Shown here: in pieces, positions 6,296 through 15,277 of the stretch
How the letters are laid out: every line of letters begins with the position of its first letter
How positions within the stretch are numbered: position 1 is the stretch's first letter
Assembly (NCBI GenBank): GCA_016870235.1
Contig: VGCB01000001.1
Coordinates: 1-20,232, forward strand
Reading direction: 5' to 3'
From: Actinomycetota bacterium
Lineage (GTDB): Bacteria; Actinomycetota; Thermoleophilia; Gaiellales; Gaiellaceae
DNA length: 20,232 bases
Program-made: the position numbers and the translations under genes
The notes under the pieces: model-generated
Seen by the model: the letters and a program-made list of their open reading frames with translations, nothing else
Told to the model about the DNA's origin: nothing
Databases searched by the model: none

Positions 6296-7980
6296 GCGGG
6301 GCTCCCTTCGTGGGTCTGGGTCGTCGTCGCTTCGGCGCGCAGTTCGTAGCGCTTGAGCTTCCCCGTCTCCGTACGCGGGAGCGCGGTGCGGAACTCGACC
6401 GCGCGCGGGTACTTGTACGGGGCGAGCCGGCTCTTCACGAAGTCCTGCAGCTCGCGGGCGAGGACTCCGTCGGGCTCGTGCCCGTCCGCGGGCACCACGA
6501 ACGCCTTCACGAGCATCCCGCGCTCCTCGTCCGGAACGCCGACGACGGCGCACTCGAGCACCGCCGGGTGCTCGACCAGGGCCTCCTCGACCTCGGGGCC
6601 GGCGATGTTGTAGCCGCCGGTGACGATGATGTCGTCCGTCCGCGCCTGGTAGCTGAAGTATCCGTCCTCGTCGAGGACGTAGGCGTCGCCGGTCAGGTTC
6701 CAGCCGTCGACGACGTAGTCCGACTGGCGCGGATCGTCCAGGTAACGGCAGCCGGTCGGGCCGCGCACCGCCAGTCGGCCCACCGTGCCCGGAGGCACCG
6801 GCCTCATCTGGTCGTCGACCACTCGCGCTTCGTATCCCGGCACGGCGACGCCGGTCGCTCCTGCACGAATCCGACTGTCGGACGCGGAGATGAAGATGTG
6901 AAGCATCTCAGTCGCCCCGATCCCGTCGATGATGGCGAGATCGGTCTGGTCGAGCCACGCCTCGAAGACCGGTTGCGGCAGGGTCTCGCCTGCGGAGACG
7001 CACCGGCGGAGCGTCGTCAGTCGCGGCGCTGCACCTGCCGCGAGGATTCGCCGGTAGGCGGTCGGTGCGGTGAACACGACGGTCGCCCGGTGCGCCTCGA
7101 TCGCTTCGACGAGGGCATCGGGCGAGCTCGTCTCGACGAGCACCGCGGAGGCACGGACACGCAACGGGAACGTGACGCTGCCCCCGAGACCGAAGGTGAA
7201 CGCGATCGACGGGCTACCGATGAAGATGTCGTCCGCAGTCGGGCGGAGGACGTGATGCGAGAAGGTGTCGCAAATCGCGAGCACGTCGCGGTGGAAGTGC
7301 ATCGTCGCCTTCGGCAGCCCGGTCGTGCCCGACGTGAAGGCGATGAGCACGATGTCGTCAACGGCAGTGTCCGCGGGCGTGAACGGCTCTCGTCGCGCGG
7401 CCGCAAGCACGGAAAGCTCACCTGTTCCCCAGACCTTGGCGAACTCCACGACCCTGACCGTGCGGCCGCTCCGCTCGATCGCGGCGTCCAGCTCCTCCCG
7501 CAGCCGGTCGTCGCAGAGCGCGAAGTCGATCTGTGCCCTCTCGAGCATCGGCGCGAGCTCACGCGCGCGCAGGAGCGGCATCGTCGCGACCACGATCGCG
7601 CCGGCCTTCGCGACGGCGAGCCACGACGCGACGAGCGTCGGTGTGTTCGGCGACCGGAGGAGCACGCGGCTCCCGGGAACCACGCCGAGATCCTGGACGA
7701 GGACGTTCCCGATGGCGTCGATGCGCTCCTGCAGTTCTGCGTACGTGATCGTCTCCTCATCGGAGCGAAACGCGACGCGGGAGCCATCGCCCGCGGCGAC
7801 CGCGACGTCGACGAGCTCGACCGCGCAGTTGAGGCGGCGGGAGTACCGCGGCAGCCCACGCGTGCCGAGGAGGATGTCTGGCCAGAGCTCGGGCGGTGGC
7901 AGCCGCTCGAGAGCGAAGGTGTCGACGTGCGCGGACACCTCGCCACAAGGCGTGAGGGCGGGCTCAGGTCTTCTCGGCAT
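6292..7980 (-). CDS. Aryl-CoA ligase, 2-aminobenzoate-CoA ligase type
   Basis: The product is about 562 residues of the ANL adenylating superfamily. It activates an aromatic acid with ATP and joins it to coenzyme A. Visible motifs are the P-loop [10 protein letters not shown] (about 215-224), GIGATEM (353-359), the TGD adenylate motif (430-432), the hinge [16 protein letters not shown] (444-459) and the catalytic lysine K541 in ETGKLKR. The N-terminal [16 protein letters not shown] and [19 protein letters not shown] are characteristic of the 2-aminobenzoate/benzoate-CoA ligase branch. ATG at 7980 overlaps the upstream gene by 17 nt; GTG at 7938 is an alternative start. The adjacent fused monooxygenase/reductase makes 2-aminobenzoate the favoured substrate, with salicylate the main alternative. 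Confidence 0.9.
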   Translation of the reverse strand: MPRRPEPALTPCGEVSAHVDTFALERLPPPELWPDILLGTRGLPRYSRRLNCAVELVDVAVAAGDGSRVAFRSDEETITYAELQERIDAIGNVLVQDLGVVPGSRVLLRSPNTPTLVASWLAVAKAGAIVVATMPLLRARELAPMLERAQIDFALCDDRLREELDAAIERSGRTVRVVEFAKVWGTGELSVLAAARREPFTPADTAVDDIVLIAFTSGTTGLPKATMHFHRDVLAICDTFSHHVLRPTADDIFIGSPSIAFTFGLGGSVTFPLRVRASAVLVETSSPDALVEAIEAHRATVVFTAPTAYRRILAAGAAPRLTTLRRCVSAGETLPQPVFEAWLDQTDLAIIDGIGATEMLHIFISASDSRIRAGATGVAVPGYEARVVDDQMRPVPPGTVGRLAVRGPTGCRYLDDPRQSDYVVDGWNLTGDAYVLDEDGYFSYQARTDDIIVTGGYNIAGPEVEEALVEHPAVLECAVVGVPDEERGMLVKAFVVPADGHEPDGVLARELQDFVKSRLAPYKYPRAVEFRTALPRTETGKLKRYELRAEATTTQTHEGSPA

Positions 7981-10249
7981 TGGCGCGCTCGGCGAGTCGG
8001 ACAAGCTGGTCGCGACCGCTCCAGTACTGCTCCGGCCAGGGGGTCACCTCGCTGACGCCCTGCTCGGCCGCCGCCCGCAACGTCCAGTACGGGTCGCTGA
8101 GGTGCGGCCGCGCGAGCAGGCAGAGGTCGGCGCGACCGGCGGCGATGATGCTGTTGACCTGATCGGCCTCGGTGATGTTCCCGACCGCCATCGTCGCGAT
8201 CTCGGCCTCGTTCCGGATCTGGTCGGAGAAGGGCGTCTGGAACATGCGGCCGTACACCGGGTCGGCGCGGATCGAGGTCTGGCCGGCCGAGACGTCGATC
8301 ACGTCGGCGCCCGCGAGCGCGAAGGCGCGGGCGACGGCGACCGCGTCGTCGCCGGTGATCCCCTCGTCGCCGACCCAGTCGGTCGCCGAGATGCGCACGG
8401 ACATCGGCCTCTCCTCCGGCCAGGCCTCTCGGATCGCGGTGAACACCTCGAGCGGGTAGCGCAGGCGGTTCTCGAGCGAGCCGCCGTACTCGTCCGTGCG
8501 GTGGTTCGTCAGCGGCGTGATGAAGGCCGAGAGCAGGTAGCCGTGCGCGCAGTGGAGCTCGAGGAGGTCGAAGCCTGCCTCGATCGCACGCTCGGTCGCG
8601 CGCACGTGCGCGTCGCGGACCGCGTCCATGTCTGCTCGGTTCATCTCCCGCGGCACCTGGTTGCGGGCCGACCAGGGGACGGCGGAGGGTGCGAGCAGCG
8701 GCCAGTTGCCGTCGTCGAGCGGCTCGTCCTCGCCCTCCCACGGCACCTTCGTCGACCCCTTCGGCCCGGCGTGGCCGAGCTGGAGCGCGATCTTCGCGAG
8801 GGTGTGCCGGTGGACGAACTCGACGATCCGCGCCCAGGCGGCGCCCTGCTCGTCCGTCCAGATGCCCGGGCAGCCCGGCGTGATCCGGCCGTCGGGGGTG
8901 ACGTCGGTCATCTCCGTGAAGAGGAGCGCCGCGCCGCCCTGGGCGCGAGCGCCGTAGTGGACGAGGTGCCAGTCGTCCGGCATCCCGTCGACGGCGCTGT
9001 ACATCGACATCGGCGAGACGGCGACGCGGTTTCGCAGCTCGAGGTCGCGCCGGCGGAACGGCGTGAACATCGGCGGCACGCGGCGCGGGCTCGTCGAGCC
9101 GTTGGCCCGCCGTGCGAAGTCGACCTCCAGCCCGGCGAGCCAGTCGGGGTCGCGGAGCCGGAGGTTCTCGTGGCTGACGCGCTGGCTGCGGGTGAGCAGG
9201 GCGTACGTGAACTGCTCCGGGTCGAAACGCGTGTAGCGCGGCAGGCGCTCGAACCACTCCATCGAGTTGCGCGCCGCGTTCTGCAGCCGCAGCACCTCGA
9301 GGCGGCGCGCGTCCTCGTACTCCGAGAGCGCCTGCTCGAGCGGACGCCCGTCGAGCCGTGCGGCCAGCTCGATCGCATCCTCCATCGCGAGCTTCGAGCC
9401 GCTGCCGATCGAGAAGTGCGCCGTGTGGGCCGAGTCGCCGAGGAGCACGACGTTCCCGTCGTGCCACCGCCCGCAGGTGATGCGGGGGAACTGGATCCAC
9501 GCGGCCGAGCCGCGCAGGTGGGCGGCGTTCGTGCGCAGCCGGTGCCCCTGCAGCGTGCGGGCGAAGAGCTCCTCGCAGAGCGCGATGCTCTCCTCGGGCT
9601 CCATCCGATCGAGGCCGAGCCCGTGCCACGTCGGCTCCTGCATCTCGACGATGAAGGTCGAGGTGTCGGCGTCGAACTGGTACGCATGCGCCCAGGCCCA
9701 GCCGTGATCCGTCTCCTCGAAGACGAACGTGAAGGCGTCGAAGCTCCGCGACGTTCCAAGCCAGGTGAAGCGGTTGGGGCGGAGGTCGATCTCGGGCCGG
9801 AAGGCCTCGGCCCGCTCGGCGCGGAACCGCGAGTTGATCCCGTCCGCGGCGACGACGAGATCGTGCGGCCCGAAGGGGTCGAGGTCGGTCACCTCGGTCT
9901 CGAAGCGCATCTCGACGCCGAGCTCGCGGGCGCGCTCCTGGAGGATCTCGAGCAGCCGCTTGCGGCCGATCCCGCAGAAGCCGTGGCCGGTCGAGCGGAC
10001 GGCGGCGCCGCGGTAGTGGACCTCGATGTCGTCCCAGTACGCGAACGCGTCCTCGATCGCGGCCATGCTGACCGGGTCGTTGGTGCGGAGGTGGTCGAGC
10101 GTCTGGTCGGAGAGGACGACGCCCCAGCCGAACGTGTCGTCGGCCCGATTGCGCTCGATCACGAGCACCTCGTGGCCGGGGTCGCGCAGCTTCAGCGAGA
10201 TCGCCAGGTAGAGGCCGGCAGGCCCGCCGCCGACGCAGAGGATCTTCAT
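7964..10249 (-). CDS. 2-aminobenzoyl-CoA (or salicylyl-CoA) monooxygenase/reductase fusion
   Basis: The product is 761 residues with two fused flavoprotein domains. Residues 1 to about 385 form an FAD aromatic hydroxylase: the dinucleotide motif [11 protein letters not shown] lies near 6-16, the DG motif at 136-137 and the [14 protein letters not shown] motif at 271-284. Residues from about 393 to the end form an FMN Old Yellow Enzyme barrel, with [10 protein letters not shown] near 489-498, active-site H566 and H569 ([13 protein letters not shown]) and [11 protein letters not shown]. This layout is that of 2-aminobenzoyl-CoA monooxygenase/reductase, which hydroxylates and then reduces the ring of 2-aminobenzoyl-CoA. 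The next two genes are the matching ligase and a RidA protein. No good Shine-Dalgarno or -10 box precedes the ATG. Salicylyl-CoA is the alternative substrate. Confidence 0.9.
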   Translation of the reverse strand: MKILCVGGGPAGLYLAISLKLRDPGHEVLVIERNRADDTFGWGVVLSDQTLDHLRTNDPVSMAAIEDAFAYWDDIEVHYRGAAVRSTGHGFCGIGRKRLLEILQERARELGVEMRFETEVTDLDPFGPHDLVVAADGINSRFRAERAEAFRPEIDLRPNRFTWLGTSRSFDAFTFVFEETDHGWAWAHAYQFDADTSTFIVEMQEPTWHGLGLDRMEPEESIALCEELFARTLQGHRLRTNAAHLRGSAAWIQFPRITCGRWHDGNVVLLGDSAHTAHFSIGSGSKLAMEDAIELAARLDGRPLEQALSEYEDARRLEVLRLQNAARNSMEWFERLPRYTRFDPEQFTYALLTRSQRVSHENLRLRDPDWLAGLEVDFARRANGSTSPRRVPPMFTPFRRRDLELRNRVAVSPMSMYSAVDGMPDDWHLVHYGARAQGGAALLFTEMTDVTPDGRITPGCPGIWTDEQGAAWARIVEFVHRHTLAKIALQLGHAGPKGSTKVPWEGEDEPLDDGNWPLLAPSAVPWSARNQVPREMNRADMDAVRDAHVRATERAIEAGFDLLELHCAHGYLLSAFITPLTNHRTDEYGGSLENRLRYPLEVFTAIREAWPEERPMSVRISATDWVGDEGITGDDAVAVARAFALAGADVIDVSAGQTSIRADPVYGRMFQTPFSDQIRNEAEIATMAVGNITEADQVNSIIAAGRADLCLLARPHLSDPYWTLRAAAEQGVSEVTPWPEQYWSGRDQLVRLAERANAEKT

Positions 10250-10296
10250 CGAGCGGCGGCCCCCAGGCGGGGTTGCCGCTCGCGCCGCGCTGCGGG

Positions 10297-10302
10297 TACG
10301 CT
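10297..10302 (+). promoter_or_regulatory. Leaderless -10 box for the RAM-domain gene
   Basis: TACGCT lies 6 nt before the GTG at 10309. This fixes the start at that GTG rather than at upstream in-frame codons, and agrees with the usual VNAVVLINV beginning of the family. It lies in the 59-nt gap shared with the divergent monooxygenase gene. Confidence 0.6.
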
Positions 10303-10308
10303 CGGCGG

Positions 10309-10590
10309 GTGGTCAACGCCGTCGTGCTGATCAACGTCGCCCGCGGCCAGATCCCGGCGGTCGCAGAGGCCGTGGCGGACGTGCCCGGGGTCTACGAGGT
10401 CTTCTCGGTGGGCGGCCGCGTCGACCTCGTCGCGATCGTGCGCGTGAAGTCGAACGAGGAGGTCGCCGACGTCGTCGCGTCGACGATCGCGATGATGCCC
10501 GGCGTCGAGGACACGGAGACCTTCATCGCCTTCCGCGTCTACCGTCGCGCCGACGTCGAGGGCGCGTTCTCGATCGGCTTCGACGGCTAG
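10309..10590 (+). CDS. Stand-alone Lrp/AsnC ligand-binding (RAM) domain protein
   Basis: The product is 93 residues and contains only the amino-acid-binding alpha/beta sandwich of Lrp/AsnC regulators ([13 protein letters not shown] ... [15 protein letters not shown] ... [10 protein letters not shown]). There is no helix-turn-helix DNA-binding domain. Such small proteins are common in actinobacteria and form oligomers that bind amino acids or related ligands. It is divergent from the monooxygenase fusion and converges on the alpha/beta hydrolase, with only 10 nt between the stop codons. A role as an amino-acid sensor or co-regulator is possible; no target can be named from the sequence. Confidence 0.88.
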   Translation: MVNAVVLINVARGQIPAVAEAVADVPGVYEVFSVGGRVDLVAIVRVKSNEEVADVVASTIAMMPGVEDTETFIAFRVYRRADVEGAFSIGFDG

Positions 10591-10600
10591 CCCCACGGCG

Positions 10601-11395
10601 CTAGACCACCCCCGCGACGTGCTCGGCGACGAGCGACGCGAAGAGCTCCGGCTCCTCCCAGACCATCCCGTGCGACGCCTCCGGGACCTCCCGGTAGACG
10701 GCCCCCGGCACGAGGCCGGCGAGATCGCGACCGGCGAACCGCGAGGTGAGGGCGTCCTCCGCGCCGCTGACGACGAGGGTCGGGACGCGGACTCCAGGGA
10801 GCGCGGCGGTCTCGTCGTGCGCGAGACAGAAGTCGAGCTGCGCGCGATAGGCAGCCTCGTCGGGCGGGTTGGCGGCGATCCGCTCCTCCAGCCCGTGGAC
10901 GAAGTCGGGGATCGTGCGCAGCGCCTTCGGCGAGAACACGAAGAGGACGGCGAGCTCGAACTGGGCGCTGAAGCCCATCTCCTCGATCACGCGACGGCGG
11001 AAGCCGAGCGCGCGGCGGAGCCACTCGTCGGCGACGGCGTACGTCGAGACGAGGACGAGCGAGCGGACGCGCTCGGGCCGCCGGACGGCGAGCGACTGCG
11101 CGACCAGGCCGCCCATCGACATGCCGACCACGTGCGCCGCGTCGACGCCCGCGTCGTCGAGCACCGCCTCGAGGTCGCCGGCGACGGTGTCGCCGGTGTA
11201 CGGGCCGGCGGGCTTGCCGCTCTGGCCCGATCCGCGCGGATCGACGGTGAGAACCCGGCATGTTGGCTCGAGGCGACGCCTCGCGTCGGCCCACACCGGG
11301 GTCGCCATCCCGAGCCCGGGGACGAGCACGACGGGCTCGCCGGCGCCGCCATCCTCGTAGTGGATCCCGACTTCGCCGGACCGCGCCATGGGCAT
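10601..11395 (-). CDS. Alpha/beta-hydrolase fold enzyme
   Basis: The product is 264 residues, typical of single-domain esterases, lactonases and enol-lactone hydrolases. The nucleophile is S93 in GMSMGG, the acid is D214 in SGAEDALTS and the base is H242 in ASHGM, so the triad is complete. VPGLGM near 25-30 supplies the oxyanion region, and a variable lid covers roughly 120-195. No signal peptide is seen, so it is cytosolic. ATG at 11395 is supported by TAAGGT 7 nt upstream; ATG at 11389 is a less favoured alternative. It is divergent from hyuA and shares its promoter region. The 3-oxoadipate enol-lactonase-like appearance is generic; the substrate is unknown. Confidence 0.88.
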   Translation of the reverse strand: MPMARSGEVGIHYEDGGAGEPVVLVPGLGMATPVWADARRRLEPTCRVLTVDPRGSGQSGKPAGPYTGDTVAGDLEAVLDDAGVDAAHVVGMSMGGLVAQSLAVRRPERVRSLVLVSTYAVADEWLRRALGFRRRVIEEMGFSAQFELAVLFVFSPKALRTIPDFVHGLEERIAANPPDEAAYRAQLDFCLAHDETAALPGVRVPTLVVSGAEDALTSRFAGRDLAGLVPGAVYREVPEASHGMVWEEPELFASLVAEHVAGVV

Positions 11396-11402
11396 GGCGG
11401 GG

Positions 11403-11408
11403 ACCTTA
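11403..11408 (-). promoter_or_regulatory. Leaderless -10 box for the alpha/beta hydrolase
   Basis: TAAGGT on the minus strand lies 7 nt before the ATG at 11395, consistent with a leaderless transcript. It overlaps the proposed -35 element of the divergent hyuA promoter. Confidence 0.5.
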
Positions 11409-11434
11409 CAACGTAGCCGGCTTCCTAGTAAGCT
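11406..11434 (+). promoter_or_regulatory. Putative promoter of the hyuA operon
   Basis: TTACAA (11406-11411) and TAAGCT (11429-11434) are separated by 17 nt, the optimal spacing for a housekeeping promoter. Initiation near 11441 would give a leader of about 24 nt before the GTG at 11465. The -35 element matches the consensus at only three positions. Confidence 0.4.
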
Positions 11435-11454
11435 CGGCTCTCCTCGACGCCAAT

Positions 11455-11460
11455 GGGAGG
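11455..11460 (+). promoter_or_regulatory. Ribosome-binding site deciding the hyuA start
   Basis: GGGAGG lies 4 nt before the GTG at 11465. It overlaps the in-frame ATG at 11453, making that ATG an unlikely start. The resulting N-terminus (GYQVGIDVGGTFTD) is also of the length usual for the family. Confidence 0.65.
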
Positions 11461-11464
11461 TTCG

Positions 11465-13531
11465 GTGGGCTATCAGGTTGGGATCGACGTCGGCGGAACC
11501 TTCACCGATCTCGTGATCGGCGACGGGTCGGGCGCGCTCTTCAAGACGAAGAGCCCGTCGACGCCGGGGAACGAGGCCGACGGGATCGTCGCGGGCCTGA
11601 CCGACGCGGCGGCTCACTACGGAGCCGGCCTCGCCGCGTTCCTCGAGGACACGGACGTGATCGTCCTCGGCACGACCGTCGTCACCAACCTGATGCTCGA
11701 GTACCGCGGCGCCAACACCGGACTGATCACGACCGGGGGCTTCCGCGACGTCATCGAGCTGCGGCGGAGCTATCGCGAGCACCTCTTCGACATCCGCCTG
11801 CAGCCGCCGCACCCGATCGTGCCCCGGCACAAGCGGCTCGGCGTGCACGAGCGCATCAACTACCGCGGCGAGATCGAGATCCCACTCGACGAGGACGAGG
11901 CCCGGGCGGCGGTCCGGCGGCTGAAAGAGCTCGGCGTCGAGTCCGTCGCGGTCTGCTTCCTCTTCTCGTTCATCAACCCGGTGCACGAGCAGCGCGTCGC
12001 GGCGATCGTCGCCGAGGAGGGGCTCGACGTGCCGGTGACGCTCTCGAGCGAGATCTTGCCGCAGGTGCGCGAGTTCGAGCGCCTCTCGACGACGATGGTC
12101 AACGCCTACGCGCGCCCGAAGGTCGAGAGCTACCTCCACGACCTCGACTCGAGCCTGCGTTCCGCAGGCTTCAGCGGCGAGCTCTTCGTCATGCACTCGA
12201 ACGGCGGCATGATCCACGTCGACTACGCCGGCTCGCACGCGGTCGAGCTGCTGATGTCGGGCCCGGCCGGCGGGGTCGTGGCCGGCGCGGCCGTCTCGTC
12301 GCTGTCCGGCTACCGTGACGTGATCACGGTCGACATGGGCGGGACGAGCTACGACGTCTGCCTCGTCAAGGACTCCGAGCCGACGAGCGGCACCGAGGCC
12401 TGGGTGAGCCGGTACCGCGTGGCGACGCCGATGGTCGACATCCACACGGTCGGCGCCGGCGGCGGCTCGATCGCCTGGATCGACGAGGGCGGGGCGCTGC
12501 GCGTCGGGCCGCGGAGCGCGGGGGCGATGCCCGGGCCGGTGTGCTACGGGCGCGGCGGCACCGAGCCGACCGTCACCGACGCCGACCTCCTGCTCGGCTA
12601 CATCAGCGCCGGCTACTTCCTGGGCGGGCGCATGCGGCTCGACGAGGCCGCGGCGCGCGCGGCCATCGAGGAGAAGATCGCGGGCCCGCTCGGCATGGAC
12701 GTGATCGAGGCGGCCAGCGGCATCTTCCGGATCGCGAACAACAGCATGGCGAACGCGATGCGCCACGTCACCGTCTCGCGCGGCCGCGACCCGCGCGACT
12801 TCGCGCTCTGCGTCTTCGGCGGCGCCGGCGCGATCCACGCGGGCGCCCAGGCCCCGGATCTCGGGATCAAGACGATGCTCGTCCCGAAGGCCGCCTCGGT
12901 GCTCTCCGCGCTCGGGAACCAGCTCTCGAACTTCAAGATCACGAAGGTCCAGAGCTTCATCCGCCGGACGAACGCGATCGAGCTCGACGAGCTCAACGCC
13001 GTGTTCGCGGAGATGCTGCGCCGCGCCGAGGCCGACCTCGGCGACCAGTCGAAGGTGCGCGAGACGGTGACCGCGCGCTACATGGACATCCGCTACGTCG
13101 GCCAGACGCACGAGGTGACCGTCCCGATCCGGTCGCGGACGCGGCGCGTGACCGAGCTGAACCTGGCGACGGCGCTCTCCGAGTACCACGACCTCCACCA
13201 GCAGCTCTACTCGTTCAAGCGGCCCGAGCATCCGAGCGAGGTGCTGAACCTCCGGCTCGACCTCGTCGGCGTCCGCGACGTGGCGCGCCTCCGGTCGGAG
13301 CCGTTCGGCGACGAGGATCCGGCCGCGGCCGCGAAGGGCGTCCGGCAGGTGTACTTCGAGGAGCGCGGCGGCTTCGTCGAGACGCCGGTGTACGACGGCG
13401 ATCTCGTCCAGCCCGGGCATCTGATCGCCGGGCCCGCGATCATCGAGGAGCCCGACACGACGATCGTCGTCCGGCCGGGGCAGGAGGCGATGTCGGATCA
13501 CTACCGCACGTACGTGATCGAGATCCAGTGA
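11465..13531 (+). CDS. hyuA: Hydantoinase/oxoprolinase-family subunit A
   Basis: The product is 688 residues, the normal size of a HyuA-type ATP-binding subunit. These subunits phosphorylate a cyclic amide or ketone substrate, which a HyuB partner then opens or carboxylates. The N-terminal actin-like phosphate loop is GIDVGGTFTDLV (6-17). A second phosphate motif, VDMGGTSYDV, lies at 289-298. The signature SRGRDPRDFALCVFGGAG covers roughly 438-455. HTVGAGGGSIAWIDEGGAL (328-346) is also conserved. The stop overlaps the ATG of the next gene by one base. Two hyuB genes, an aminotransferase and a BMP transporter follow, so a cyclic amide, lactam or hydantoin-like substrate is likely. Acetone carboxylase is less likely, as no small gamma subunit is present. 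Confidence 0.9.
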   Translation: MGYQVGIDVGGTFTDLVIGDGSGALFKTKSPSTPGNEADGIVAGLTDAAAHYGAGLAAFLEDTDVIVLGTTVVTNLMLEYRGANTGLITTGGFRDVIELRRSYREHLFDIRLQPPHPIVPRHKRLGVHERINYRGEIEIPLDEDEARAAVRRLKELGVESVAVCFLFSFINPVHEQRVAAIVAEEGLDVPVTLSSEILPQVREFERLSTTMVNAYARPKVESYLHDLDSSLRSAGFSGELFVMHSNGGMIHVDYAGSHAVELLMSGPAGGVVAGAAVSSLSGYRDVITVDMGGTSYDVCLVKDSEPTSGTEAWVSRYRVATPMVDIHTVGAGGGSIAWIDEGGALRVGPRSAGAMPGPVCYGRGGTEPTVTDADLLLGYISAGYFLGGRMRLDEAAARAAIEEKIAGPLGMDVIEAASGIFRIANNSMANAMRHVTVSRGRDPRDFALCVFGGAGAIHAGAQAPDLGIKTMLVPKAASVLSALGNQLSNFKITKVQSFIRRTNAIELDELNAVFAEMLRRAEADLGDQSKVRETVTARYMDIRYVGQTHEVTVPIRSRTRRVTELNLATALSEYHDLHQQLYSFKRPEHPSEVLNLRLDLVGVRDVARLRSEPFGDEDPAAAAKGVRQVYFEERGGFVETPVYDGDLVQPGHLIAGPAIIEEPDTTIVVRPGQEAMSDHYRTYVIEIQ

Positions 13532-15276
13532 TGGCGACGGCAGCGCTCGACGTCGTCACCGGCTCGATCCTGCGCGCGAAGCTCGCGTCGGTGATCGACG
13601 AGATGGCGACGACGCTGATGAACACGGCGCACTCGAGCCGCATCAGCACCGCGCGCGCGTTCGCCTGCGGGATGCTCGACGAAGACGGTCAGGTCGTCGC
13701 GCTCGACAACCCGCTCCATCTCGCCTCGGTCGCGAGGACGTCGGCGAGCGTCCTCGACTACTACCGGTTCCAGGTCGCGGCCGACGACGTCTTCGTCACC
13801 AACGACCCGTACGGCGGCGGCTCGACCGTGCAGTACTTCACGCTGCTCGCCCCGCTCGGGCACGGCGACGACATCGTCGCTTACCTCGCCGTCCAGGCGC
13901 ACCTGTCCGACATCGGCGGGGTCGTCATGGGCAACTATCACCCGACCGCGATCGAGCTGTGGGCCGAGGGCGCCCGCTTCACGCCGCTCAAGATTGTCGT
14001 CGACGGGAAGCCGCGGCGGGACGGGTTCGACACGGTCGTCCTCAACAGCCGCGATCCCGAGGGCTTCCGCGGCGACCTCGACGCAATGCTCGCCACGATC
14101 GCGGTCGGCCGCAGGCGCCTGGCCGAGCTGATCGACGAGCATGGGCTCGCATCGGTGCAGGCGGGGATGGCGGCGGCCGTCGACTACGCCGAGCGCCGGC
14201 TCCGCGGGTCGCTCGACCGCATTCCGGAGGGACGGTTCGCCGGCGAAGCGGTGCTCGACCACGACGGCCAGGGCCGCTCGGACCTGGCCGTGCGCGTCGA
14301 GCTCGAGCGGAGCGGCGACGGCCTGCGGCTCGACTTCGCCGCCACCGACGACCAGTCGGCGGGCTTCGTCAACAGCCCCACCGCGAACACGATCGCGTAC
14401 GCCTTGCTGCCCCTGCTCGGGCTGCTCGACGAGAGCGTCCCGCTCAACGCCGGCCTCCTGCGGCCGCTCGAGATCGTGTTGCGCCCGGGCAGCCTCGTCG
14501 ACCCGGCCTATCCTGCGCCGACCGGCTGGTGCCGCGAGCACGTCGGCTTCGAGATCACCGAGGCCGTCAGCCAGGCGTTGGCGCGCGCGCTGCCCGAGCA
14601 AGCGGGTCTCGGGTTCGCGAGTCGCGCGCTCGTCTTCACCGTCACCAAGGACGTGCTGATCGGCGGCGTCGAGGAGCAGCTCGGGGTCACCGACATCGGC
14701 GCCCTCGCCCAGACCGGCGCCCCGGCGACGGCGTTCGCGGACGGCTGGGGCCAGCCCGGGCCCTCTTCCTTCGGGCTCCTGCCCTCGATCGAGGAGCTCG
14801 AGGCCGAGGTGGCGGCGAGCGTCGTCCGGCTCGAGTACGTGACCGACTCCGGGGGGCCGGGCGCGCACCGCGGCGGGCTGGGCACGGAGACGGTTGTCCG
14901 GTTCGCGGCCGGGTCGCGCGAACGGCTCTACGCGTGCGTGGCCGGGGTCGAGCACGCGCAGCCGGGCAACCAGGGCGGGCACGCGGGCGGGCCGGTGTCC
15001 CTCGCTGTGCTGCGCGACGGCGAGGAGGTCGAGATCGGCACGCTCATGCAGGACGATCCGCTTCGGGCGGGCGCCGAGGTGCGTCTGCGGTCGGCCGGCG
15101 GCGGCGGCCACGGCGACCCGCGCGAGCGGCCGGTCGAGGCGGTCGTCGACGACGTCCGGCACGGCTACGTGTCGGTCGAGCAGGCGCGCGGCGTCTACGG
15201 CGTCGCGGTCGACGCCGCCACCCTGGCGCTCGACCCGACGGGCACGGCGGCGCTGCGCGGAGGAGGAGGAGGCTGA
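13531..15276 (+). CDS. hyuB: Hydantoinase/oxoprolinase subunit B, degenerate metal site
   Basis: The product is 581 residues of the HyuB family, with full length and overall pattern preserved. Comparison with the next gene shows that three of the four residues of the family's conserved D...HxxD...H metal-site pattern are changed. A43 replaces Asp, T99 replaces His and Y102 replaces Asp (GGSTVQY instead of GSHIPD); only H124 in QAHLSDIGG is kept. It is therefore probably a structural or regulatory B subunit rather than a catalytic one. Its start is coupled to hyuA (TGATG). The C-terminal glycine run (LRGGGGG) is encoded by the strong ribosome-binding site of the next gene. The frame is open throughout, so it is not an obvious pseudogene. 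Confidence 0.88.
   Translation: MATAALDVVTGSILRAKLASVIDEMATTLMNTAHSSRISTARAFACGMLDEDGQVVALDNPLHLASVARTSASVLDYYRFQVAADDVFVTNDPYGGGSTVQYFTLLAPLGHGDDIVAYLAVQAHLSDIGGVVMGNYHPTAIELWAEGARFTPLKIVVDGKPRRDGFDTVVLNSRDPEGFRGDLDAMLATIAVGRRRLAELIDEHGLASVQAGMAAAVDYAERRLRGSLDRIPEGRFAGEAVLDHDGQGRSDLAVRVELERSGDGLRLDFAATDDQSAGFVNSPTANTIAYALLPLLGLLDESVPLNAGLLRPLEIVLRPGSLVDPAYPAPTGWCREHVGFEITEAVSQALARALPEQAGLGFASRALVFTVTKDVLIGGVEEQLGVTDIGALAQTGAPATAFADGWGQPGPSSFGLLPSIEELEAEVAASVVRLEYVTDSGGPGAHRGGLGTETVVRFAAGSRERLYACVAGVEHAQPGNQGGHAGGPVSLAVLRDGEEVEIGTLMQDDPLRAGAEVRLRSAGGGGHGDPRERPVEAVVDDVRHGYVSVEQARGVYGVAVDAATLALDPTGTAALRGGGGG
15259..15272 (+). promoter_or_regulatory. Strong extended ribosome-binding site for the second hyuB
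   Basis: GGAGGAGGAGGAGG overlaps the end of the first hyuB gene and ends 5 nt before the ATG at 15278. It is the strongest ribosome-binding site in the window and suggests that the second B subunit is made in high amount. Confidence 0.7.
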
Positions 15277-15277
15277 G

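Noticed and set aside
1433..10249. One single operon from the monooxygenase fusion to the dehydratase
   Set aside because: The PLP, racemase-like and dehydratase genes each have a leaderless -10 box and are separated by 58-164 nt gaps with possible hairpins. Only the first three genes are tightly coupled. Read-through is still possible.
7017..10334. A 1105-codon open frame overlapping the monooxygenase fusion and ligase
   Set aside because: Low-complexity Arg-rich translation in the wrong frame; the real genes in this interval have intact flavin and adenylation motifs.
11453..11464. ATG at 11453 as the hyuA start
   Set aside because: It overlaps the GGGAGG ribosome-binding site that serves the GTG at 11465, and the extra residues are not typical of the family.
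13531..15276. First hyuB as a pseudogene
   Set aside because: The frame is uninterrupted, full length, translationally coupled and in an apparently active operon; only the metal-site residues differ, which suggests a changed role.
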